Assembly (NCBI GenBank): GCA_015179025.1
Contig: WHUX01000075.1
Span: 1-64,000, forward strand
Source of the DNA: Terfezia claveryi
Taxonomy: Eukaryota; Ascomycota; Pezizomycetes; Pezizales; Pezizaceae
Length of the DNA: 64,000 bases
Direction: 5' to 3'
In this document: positions 55,094 through 64,000 of the stretch, piece by piece
Position numbering within the stretch: the stretch's first letter is position 1
Layout of the letters: each line of letters opens with the position of its first letter
Notes under the pieces: model-generated
The model's input: the letters and a program-made list of their open reading frames with translations, nothing else
Databases searched by the model: none
Told to the model about the DNA's origin: nothing
Position numbers and translations under genes: made by a program

Positions 55094-57674
55094 AACAAAC
55101 ATTTGCTGTTCATAGTTCGGGTCAACTAGAATGTGATTTAATTTCAATTAGTCCATAATTTAATTGTTCCCAGAGGCACGAGACTATTCCCAGACTAAGA
55201 CTACTGTATAGATCAAGTCCCATCGAAAAAAAAGAAAAAAAGATATAGTAATCTTCAACTAAGCGGAACTCCATAGCAATATAGGGCAAGCCCTTACCCC
55301 CCCCCCCTCATGCGCCCAACCTAGTTAGGTAAGCACCGCTTATCATAACCGGACTCGCTCGTTCTCCTTTGTCTTGGCACCCCGAGAAGCACGGGTAATT
55401 TTTTTGCGAAGCGAATAACCACCTGGGTACGAGACTATCTTTTTCTGAGCCTTCCATGTACCGGCGATGCAGAACTTTTGAACTATTTGAAGGTACCTCT
55501 AGGGTACTGATCTGGCTTGGACATGATAAGCACCTTGCGTACTTCTAGGCACTCAGAACGGCACCCAGTTACCTAGAACACATCACGCCCTTCTCTGGTT
55601 TCAGGCAAGTCCGTCTATAGGCAGAAAACTCGACCAGTGCAGAGAGAAACAGAGTCCATGGGTGCCGGCTGGTGTTGTCTAACGCCGAAGGTGCTGGTCT
55701 GGAATCTGGCTAGCTGGTGGCACTGTAATATTTTGAATGACTTCCGTGTCCTACCTACGGACTTCAATAAAAATTCAACAAAAGCGTAGCACCAGGTTCT
55801 AGTAGAACTCTAGCTCACGTACTACCTACCTATTAACCACTCGGGGATGCGCTCCCTCGTCATAGACCAGATAGTTTGAATATGGGTACTGAGTTACCAG
55901 AAAAAAAAAAAAAAGAAAACTACATACCCATTGCAGATCCTCCCTTGTTACTTGATCAACTTTGGGAGGGTCATTATTTTTATTTATTTTAGGGCAACTC
56001 GATACATATATAGCACAAGATGGAGCTTTCCAATGGTATATAGGAGGATACAGCAGGGACTGAAGCGAGCGTTCTATCAGATCTAGAGACTCTACTGTAG
56101 AGGAGTTACTAAGAGGGCAGCTGGTAACTGCAAGAGCTCCAGAAGCTCTGCATGGTATCTGATTGCGATCGACGATGGCTGCCGGGCCAGGCACCTGCAA
56201 CGCATACTCTGCGTAACATGCTCCACGCTTTTGGATGGTCCACCGATCCACCTTGCATGCAAGATGTGAATTACACGACGTCGGTGGCACAGTTTATACC
56301 CAAGAATACGGGCTAAGGCTCAGCTTAAGGTTAAAAGCGACCGGAAGGGCAGCGCGTAAAGCAAAAATGTTTCATGGAACAATACCAATTCAAAAAGGGA
56401 TAGGAACGACGTATTAAGGTAACGTAAGAACCCAAGACCACCAAAATTTGAAGGCAACCTCGAGCTCTTCCCTGCTTTCTCGCTGTTTGACGAGGACAAG
56501 ATACACAGCGAAATGGTGATGTCGACATGTCTTATACGTACACCTTACAGCACAACTGACCTACACCAATTGACTGGCGTTCTTTCTGGACTTACGAGAG
56601 TTTTTGGGCTTATTGGTACCACACCCACACTGCACCGTCAGAGGGACCTCAGTAAAGGTATTCCTATCGATGTTGAGGAGAACTGGGCTAACTAGGAGCC
56701 TAAGCAGCTCATATGTGATTGAAATGACCTAGTGAAGCAATATCGCATAGCGGCTCGACATATATATATATAATAAAGCCTAGGATCGTTACATGATCGT
56801 AGGCGAAATATCGATGTCAACTTTCTATTCAGCTCGGCTTCGGATTATCGATATGTCGGCTTTAGCTACACGGGCTAGTTTACTTGAGTAACGTAACCAC
56901 AATAATTGCCTTTCGCGGCACCAATGCATTAATGTATTACCACCCATAGTGCATGGAGAGCAACCTTAAGGCAAGTTTTTCCTAAACTGACCGTGATTTG
57001 GGGGGGGGGGGGGGAAGATAATCTAACCCATTTTGACTGGAAGAAATCCCATCCCCAGACACTCATTGCCGTCTGAAGTACTTACGGCCGGCGGTACAGT
57101 CTCCAGGTGATTGGATCAGAGCTATCGATACACCTCTCTGAACTGCAATCGAATAGTTTGTCTGTGGTGGGAGTGTACCTGTAACATGCGTAAGTAAAAT
57201 CGCAATTCGAGTGCGGGTATGTAACAAGAGCACGGGCATGATGCACTGAGAGATCCCTTTTCATGAGCCTTGGCATAAAAGACTTGCTATTGCCATGGCA
57301 AGACCAACAATTGATACAGGCCCTCCATACTATATATATAATGCTTCCCAGTGCCTTATCAAGGTGTGGGTTTGTTGCAGTCAAGGTGGAAAGCTGTTAA
57401 CAATCTGCTACCTTGGGGCTTCAACGCAGACCTCGTGCGCTCACACTCAATTATTGCCCGTTCGAGCAATCTGTATACATGTGGGTTGACCCCTAGAGGA
57501 TTTAAGTTGATAGTTCCGTGTGTACTTTGGAAACTCTCCCGAGGTTAACTAATCCCCCCCTGCTCGAGTGGCCACAGCTAACAGTGTACTAGTTGACTAG
57601 AAGTTATAACACTCGAATTCTTCTGCACGCGTTGAAGTTATTGTTTTCGCCGCAGTACGTCAGCAATCTGCATA
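55094..57674. other. intergenic stretch with one A-tailed repeat, no gene seen
   Basis: A C11-type run at 55299-55309, a G14 run at 57000-57014 and a TATATATATA run near 56760 are the main low-complexity tracts. The repeat at 55835-55915 (CTCGGGGATGCGCTCCCTCG, TAGTTTGAATATGGGTACTG, then A14) matches 27855-27940. Short open frames here have no family features. Confidence 0.5.
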
Positions 57675-58413
57675 ATGGGCGGGTGTCTATCCAAATTGCG
57701 GAGGCCCCGAGAGAGAAGGCCGAGCTCACGCAGCTCTTCCTTCTACTGTGCTGGGGTGCCAGAGGCCTCTCTCAGCAATGCTCCCAACGACATCGACTTT
57801 GAAGACTCGATGAGGTGGACAGCCTCTCCGCCTAAAGCCATAGGACCCGAAAGGTTGCAGAACGGCGGGGAAAAAGGTCTGCAATCGAGCCCACTGGCTA
57901 GAGCTGTCGTGCTGGACAGTTTTCAATGGGCAACAGCGCCCGCACCATTGGTAGCATCCCAGCTGCACCAGGAATCCATTGGGATAGCCACAACCAGTGT
58001 CATGTCAGAGAGCATGACCAGAACGGCAAACAATTCGGACCGACCAACTTTCTTGCCTTCTGAAATGGCTGTCAGTACCACGGGCGGTGAGTTTGCGGAA
58101 CAGGATCGGGCACTGTTGTCTCGCCCGAGCTGCAAGTGGGTTGGAAAAAGACAACTCTCACTAGCAAACATTAGGGCAGATGCTAGTGTAAAGAGATATG
58201 GTATGGTGGAATTGTCGGTGTAGCAATGTGGCCCTCCAACGACTTGTCCTATCGCCCACGAGCCCCAGGTCTTCCCTCCAAACACCTCGGACAAGCTCCC
58301 CAGCAACATTAGAGTCACCGAACTCTCCCAACGACATAGAGTTCATAACGAACGTCTTGGATCACCCGAGTGATTCGGAATACCAAATTCACTCGATCGG
58401 GGGAGTGGAATAA
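57675..58413 (+). CDS. small MGGC-type protein, predicted N-myristoylated, probably two exons
   Basis: ATG 57675 opens MGGCLSKLRRPRERRPSS. Gly2 with Cys4 and Ser6 followed by basic residues is the classic N-myristoyl plus palmitoyl membrane-anchor signature. The first frame runs to TAG 58221. The overlapping frame to TAA 58411-58413 contains SPNSPNDIEFITN, which echoes SNAPNDIDFEDSM of exon 1, so the two are probably spliced. One phase-compatible choice is GTGGGT near 58135 to GTGTAG at 58222. The rest is Ser/Thr-rich with no domain that I recognise. A peripheral plasma-membrane location is inferred. Confidence 0.55.
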
Positions 58414-59914
58414 ATTCACTATTCAAGAGAATGGTGGTAAGGTTAGAGAATGCTCGGGGCGGATGTGGTGGAACAAAGATGGTGAACCCATATGCATGTG
58501 ATACAGAAAATTTCTACACACGCATATCATTATCAGGGATTCGTTTCCATAGTCTCCCTTTTCTTTTCACAACTGGCGCCCAGGTTCCTTTGATTTTTTG
58601 TGATGTGGAAATTATTACACGGAATTTTGCTTATGAACAATAATCATGGCCATAGGAGAGGACGAATTTCAGTTGTTGAGATGAATTTGTATGAATCTAT
58701 ACGTGTAATTAGAAGTATAAAGTACTCGGGGTTAAGGTTTCTACGTGCATGTAGGTGTATATTTGTGTGGGCGAAAAAAAAATCTGAATGTATATTTCTA
58801 CTCATTAACAAGGCTACACTATTACCACAAAAGCCTCAAGTGACACAGTATAGGACAACTATTGACCCTCATGCTCCAGCTTTCCACTAGTAGTTAGATA
58901 GTTACGAAATTCCCAAATTGCACACTGGAAAGTGAACAAGAAAAGGAGAGTTTAACGCGTTGGAAGTTCCCCTGCCAATACCTAAGTCCGACTTTCCCTT
59001 ACAATACACCCGAGTACGACCAATAAATAGATTGTCTTATTCTCTTTATATATGTTTTGTCGAGGGAAAGCATATCGAAGGGCTTACTGAGCTGTTTACC
59101 GCTGCTACGGTACCTCCCTTCCCAATAGGTTACAGCCACCCAACAGGTACTTACCTCCGAAGACTGTTTCTTATCGCTGAATACAGAACCTTATATACGA
59201 ATTGAATTTGATTACTATTTAGAAATTTGATATTGATATCAACACCCATCTGGGATGTGTTCATTAGCTAGTGTAAGCCGCAGCTGAACACCGGCTGGAT
59301 CGGCAGATATCATGCAGTCAAGCCTGCAGGCACGGATCTGGTCAAGTGTACCATGATTGACGGATTTGCATGGATCCGCCCCATAAGCAACCAGTCGTCA
59401 TTGATTCAAGACCCCGGTCAGCTGGTTACAAGTAGCTACATACATACTCGTCTAAAAATGGCATTTGCAAATCGTTTATGGTACCTGATGGAGATGAGAC
59501 TCTAAATTACTTTACCCCTGGCAACACGTTAGGACCAATGACTTTGTTTCTATAGCGATTGTCCAAGACAAAGGCATTTGTGGTCAATGCTACTCTACAT
59601 ACGTACACAGGTTCGAAAGAAATGGAACTTGTCAGCCCTTGTTTTGAAAAGCATGGGTAAGTGTGTCAAAGCTTAAGGCACTGCCACACACATGTTGTTG
59701 GCTCCAGTCCAGCTCTAGTCCGGCGAGTGCCACCTAAATACAAATATATTCATCAGGGCAGTGTTCTCCATCATAATATCTGTCCAAGACTCCGCCCATT
59801 TCTCGTTCCCTGCTAGAGTGATTTTACGATATCCATAGAAAATTCTGAAGCTTGTCGACGGTCAATTTATATCCCGCGTTTCAATTCCATCCTGCAGTGT
59901 AGCCAGCTATCTTC

Positions 59915-60274
59915 ATGGCCTCCATAAGATCCCACGTCGTATATGAGCCAATTGACCCTCGAAGTCTCTCCAAGGAGGAAAGGTCCCGATATCTTAACAC
60001 AGCTACGCGAAAGCCACGTTTGGAGCGGCATCCATCAATAGGTGACAATGGCTCTGACTCTGAAGACGACCTCGAGACTTATCCGACACTTGAAGGCCCT
60101 CTTCCGGAGTTGTCCTTCGTTACCAAAGTTGATCGCAAATCCACAATAAAAATAGAAACGAGGCAATGGCAGAGTCTACAAGAACGTCTGGAAGCAGAAC
60201 TGCAGAAACTGGATAGCTTTTGGAGTTTCAAGCCTATTCCGCGCGATACCGTATCCGTAAGCGAGACCCAATGA
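59915..60274 (+). CDS. 119-aa protein of unknown function
   Basis: The single-exon frame opens with MASIRSHVVYEPIDPRSLSK from ATG 59915 and ends TGA 60272-60274. It has charged N-terminal helices, an acidic linker (GDNGSDSEDDLETYPTLEGP), then a helix with heptad character (RQWQSLQERLEAELQKLDSF). The composition is that of a real protein, but I do not recognise the family. Downstream exons cannot be excluded. Confidence 0.55.
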   Translation: MASIRSHVVYEPIDPRSLSKEERSRYLNTATRKPRLERHPSIGDNGSDSEDDLETYPTLEGPLPELSFVTKVDRKSTIKIETRQWQSLQERLEAELQKLDSFWSFKPIPRDTVSVSETQ

Positions 60275-61464
60275 TATCAAGAGTAGCTTTCACCCCAGCG
60301 TCATCCTCCGATTTTTACCTCACTTTCTTCCCTTCCACCTTGAGGTCACCTACCGTCAATATAGATTGTTAACTAACGGTTCTGAAGGATGGCCAGAGAC
60401 CCACAGCATCACGGAGTTGGTGGATTTAGGACCCGCGTCTCAATATCCGCGAAGCCGATTAGATATAAGGGGCCCATCTGGATCCGTAGGGGCCTTCGGA
60501 AGGTTGGTGTGCTCGATAAATATTCAGCGAATTCAGCAGGAGGAAGATTGTCACAATGAGGGGATCGTGGCGAAGGGCCATTCTTTTGAAATCATATATA
60601 TGGGTAGTGGCAAGTTCAAGCGAGTCAGGAGGGGGTCGGGCAAAATGCAAGATAACCGTGGGGAAATCTTGAATATGATTCGAGTGGGCATGGGTGGGGA
60701 ACTGTGGACCAGAATAGAATTTCATATATATTTACTTTTGTGCATGTGTCTCTCAAGGCGGGCCTGAATTTTGTGGCTACCAAAGCTGCTGTGTCCCCGA
60801 ACCTGCAAGTGAAAATACATAAGGATATTTATAGTGCGAGCGAAGCAGGGGAGGGGGCCGAAGGCGCTAGAAAATGCGATACAGTTCAAAATTTCTGCAT
60901 GACCAATACAGAGGCGTGAATTGATCGTATCTTTGTCGAGGCCGGTACTGCTAGACGTAGCCGATCGTGTTACGTACAGTACATGCACACTTATATGAAA
61001 ATTATGGAGAGGTGACGATCATTCATATGCTCTACTTAAACGAACGTTTTCCTGTAGATCAGCGAGCCATCTAGAACCAATCGAAGTAAAGTATCAGCAC
61101 GGAAGTCTTATGGCTATGACCAAAGAAGAAGTATATAGCCCATTGCTAGATTTTATCTATTATATCAACATAGAGGATTATCACGAATCTCTCTTACAAC
61201 TGGCTACTCCAGCGGCACCTATATATAGGTACATGAATCTCTGATCTTTCACATGTCAGAAGACAAGGTTTGTGTTGTCTCGGGCTTCCTCACAGGGTTC
61301 TTGCCAGCCATACACATTATCATGTGTTATGGCATATATGTGCGTTTATATGAAGCTTTACATATGTCATTGTATATCCGACATACAAGGCCTGAGCTGC
61401 CTTGGCGTGTTTTCTCATTGACATTTGGATCTGGCACGCAGCTAGAGCAAACAAACTTCAGTCC

Positions 61465-62774
61465 ATGATGAGCATTTCCACTGACACCACGAGATCGCCG
61501 ACACCATCAAATGATAAGCCTGCATCAAACTCGCCTACAGCCAAAGTATGTGAAATCAAGTTCGACGAGCTGGGAGATATCATGTTAGTAATTGCCTCGC
61601 AACCCGGAACTGCCAGGTTCCAGGTCAATTCTAGCGTTCTCTGTCTCGCATCGCCTGTTTTCCGCGTCATGCTGGGTCCAGGTTCGTCCTTCAAGGAAGC
61701 AGCAGATCTAGCTGCTAATAACAGGAATCGCACAAACCCTCTCACAATCCCATTGGAAGACGATGCCAATGCCTTAGCGGTCATCCTTAGGATTCTACAC
61801 CTTCAATTTAATTGGCTTCCCCCAATCAAAAGCGCCATTGATGAAGAACAGCTATACAATATGGCTATTATTTGTGATAAATATGAAATGCAGCAAGCCC
61901 TTGGTTACTGGTTCCAACGCTGGAAGTTGTCGATTATTCAAGCAAACAAGGACTCTAGGATATCTTCAACCATGAAACCAAATATCCGTGGGCTACGGTG
62001 GCTGTTCATGGCTTATGCCTTTGCCGACCATGACCTCTTTAAGTTCATATCGAAAGATATCATTCTCAACAGCCAGGTTACCACTTCTGACGACTTGGAA
62101 ATATGTGGAATTCCGAATGGAAGCTCTAATCTGTTCATGCCGCAGGCGATAAAAGGTTGTTTATCTCATCCTCTACTCCGCTGCAAATTCATACCAATCT
62201 AACCTTTTGAGATGAACATGGTTTAGATGCATTACTCGCTGCACGTCTTCAAGCAATTGAAGTCCTTCTTGACTGCGTACATAACGCAATTGAGCGATAT
62301 TCTAGTATCACGTCAGGCCTTAATTGTCATTTCAGACATGAGGGCTGTGATGCTTTGTATCTGGGCCTCCTGATCCGGGAGTTCAAGAGGTTAAATGTAT
62401 ATCCCGTATCGTCCGCGGTATTAGCCGGATCTGTGAGTTTGTTGAAGACACTTCTCGATGGGGTGAAGTTCTCCTCACAATATCTATTGAATGAATTGCC
62501 TGGGGGTTGTTGCGGAGACCCGCAGATGCCATTTTGTCATCCAAATTGGGATACATGCCGTAATTGTGTTCGGTGTTTCAATTGCAAGTTACGTTGTAAG
62601 ACTCCTGCTAGAGAAGGGCATGTCCATGAATGTTCCCCAATTCCTAAGTTCAGGTCACAACTGGAATCTACTGTAGGCAAGATTGAAGGTCTTCAACTAT
62701 CAAACTTCACCTGCCGTACAACCCCCCAAGTTGCTGTCCTTGGGAACCTGTGGAAACCCGTTGAGTACGCCTAG
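61465..62774 (+). CDS. BTB/POZ-like protein with Cys-rich C-terminus, 412 aa, two exons
   Basis: Exon 1 is 61465-62155 and exon 2 is 62227-62774. The 71-nt intron (GTTGTT..GGTTTAG, with a TCTAACC branch-like site) joins in phase as QAIKDALLAARLQAIE. The BTB core is KFDELGDIMLVIASQPGTAR, SSVLCLASPVFRVMLGPGSS, AVILRILHLQFNWLPP and AIICDKYEMQQALGYWF. It is followed by WLFMAYAFADHDLF, then RHEGCDALYLGLLIREFKRL and a Cys-dense end (CHPNWDTCRNCVRCFNCKLRC, ECSPIPKFRSQLE, IEGLQLSNF). It is the most Cys-rich of the four paralogues. I chose ATG 61465 over the upstream in-frame ATG at 61402, whose extra residues are not shared. Confidence 0.85.
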
Positions 62775-64000
62775 AATGCGGGGGGTTGCTATTGGTTAGA
62801 GGCAGTTGATAGTATAAGGTTATGAAAGCTACCTCACTTACATTTACATTTACATTTTTTTTTTTTCTGTTTTTATCCTTCTATTAACTGCCAATATGGA
62901 GGGGTGGAAATTTGGTGTGCGTTCAGGGTAAACTCAGGGACGGCTGGTTGGGTTGGGATTTATTTGTTTTGTTTTTTGAGGTTTATAAGTTGTTTGAGAT
63001 TTAAACTTGTTCATATGTGGATAGATGATTCACAGCTTTTACACATGCTTTTATGCACATAGCAAGATATGCAGTTTAACACAAGGCTTGAGAACAGTAG
63101 GAAAATACGCAAGATTTTCTGTTCAACCCGTCCATAAACACTCATCGATGATGTGTCTTAGGCCGCTCTCAAGATACGTAGTTGCAGGCATTTTACGCTC
63201 CCTTTACAAGGCGTATTTCATTTGTTTATCATTCATAGCGTTGGCTAGCCCCTCTTATGTCTCCCTAGATTCTTTAGCTAGCATAGCTTCTCTGAGCTAG
63301 ATTTGGCTTCACCATATGGATAGCACTTCCGATTCTATACTCATATCACCCTATAGCTAAATTAATTAACAATGTGCCGTAATCTAGGATGCTACCAATT
63401 TTTCTAGCACGGCTAGATACTACTTTTTACTCCTAGTGCCTCTGTCCGTAATCCACGGGTGGTGAATTTTGATTTATTTCGGGCTTCTCCAATCCATCTA
63501 AAGCATCTGAAGTCTCCAATCATGGATGAAGCTAAGGCTTAGTAGTAGGCTAAATAGAAACCTCCCGCGTCATGGATGCTCACGATCTATATTTCATATC
63601 TTGAGTGACTCACCAAAAAAATAACAAATCCATTTTGCCTATTGTTGGTTTTTTTTATCCTACTTTACAGTAAGCCCCAAGTGTTACTTTATTGCGTCAA
63701 TAAGTAGTCTTCAGGATCATGTGTCTCCAACATGCATATTGTAAAGCCGTATATTTTGCGATCATACTGCGTCTGCCAGTGAAATACGGAGGGAACAATC
63801 ATAGTCACACAAGAGTTGCTACATTCGATACTCCACCAGGTAGTTAAAGGATTAGTTAACCAGATAATATACCTAATAGTATTTGGTCTCTCTTGCGGTG
63901 TGCTTTACATATTGAAGTCTTACGTTGACATGGTATACCGGCATATATATGCGTAGCCATGAGGGATTTCCCTCTTTCAATGTAAATCATACAATTACTA
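62775..64000. other. intergenic stretch, no gene seen
   Basis: Starts with ACATTTACATTTACATT repeats and a T run (62838-62866). The plus-strand frame at 63025-63300 lacks motifs and a plausible context. The rest is AT-rich and featureless to the window end. Confidence 0.5.

Noticed and set aside
56235..56695. Short plus-strand ORFs at 56.2-56.7 kb
   Set aside because: Length is near the random expectation and there is no motif, intron signal or conserved composition.
60366..60767. 133-aa plus-strand ORF downstream of the 119-aa gene
   Set aside because: No ATG context, no motif, and no splice pair linking it to 59915-60274 in phase was evident.
1..64000. CRISPR array, bacterial operons, integrated virus or giant Starship-type element
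   Set aside because: No regularly spaced repeats, no bacterial-style gene packing and no DUF3435-like tyrosine recombinase were seen. The sequence is eukaryotic throughout.

Overview
The window looks like a transposon-rich chromosome segment of a filamentous ascomycete fungus. The evidence is short spliceosomal introns (41 to 129 nt with GT..AG ends), an intron-containing tRNA-Pro, Tad1-like LINE and chromodomain Ty3/Gypsy elements, Fot1/pogo-like DNA transposons, and point-mutation patterns of the RIP and methyl-CpG deamination type. No rRNA, virus particle genes, bacterial operon or CRISPR array is visible. I cannot name the species.

Layout. Positions 1-3848 hold the 5' part of a degenerate Ty1/Copia element on the minus strand. 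Positions 3849-16055 hold a LINE (gag-like ORF1, then endonuclease-RT-RNase H ORF2) that is split by a complete but dead chromodomain Gypsy element (8569-14736) with matched 544-bp LTRs and a TATAC target duplication. Positions 16056-19440 hold a pogo-like fragment, a GC-rich repeat block and a 5'-truncated second LINE copy whose RNase H frame is still open. Positions 19440-32860 are gene-poor. They contain a cluster of BTB-domain paralogues (one intact, two damaged), a 5'-truncated basic-protein gene, several LINE tail remnants and a 765-bp inverted-repeat element.

The main genic island is 32860-36760: a 2OG-oxygenase-fold protein that appears to have lost its iron ligands, a three-exon SEC14/CRAL-TRIO lipid-transfer protein and tRNA-Pro(CGG). 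After it come a wrecked pogo transposase (38.2-40.0 kb), a 1.13-kb terminal-inverted-repeat element (44.3-45.4 kb), a basic low-complexity conserved-looking protein (47.3-48.7 kb), a pogo-like element nested inside another (49.4-51.4 kb), a four-exon membrane protein (52.9-55.1 kb), a small MGGC-type (predicted myristoylated) protein (57.7 kb), a 119-aa protein (59.9 kb) and another intact BTB paralogue (61.5-62.8 kb).

The most interesting unexplained signals are: (i) at least ten dispersed copies of a LINE 3' tail with one conserved hairpin whose stem shows compensatory changes; (ii) a BTB protein family with a shared Cys-rich C-terminal domain that I cannot assign; (iii) the apparent 2OG pseudo-enzyme; and (iv) paired hairpins in the Gypsy LTR. 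The cellular genes do not form a recognisable pathway or cluster. All splice models are by eye from GT/AG signals and reading phase.
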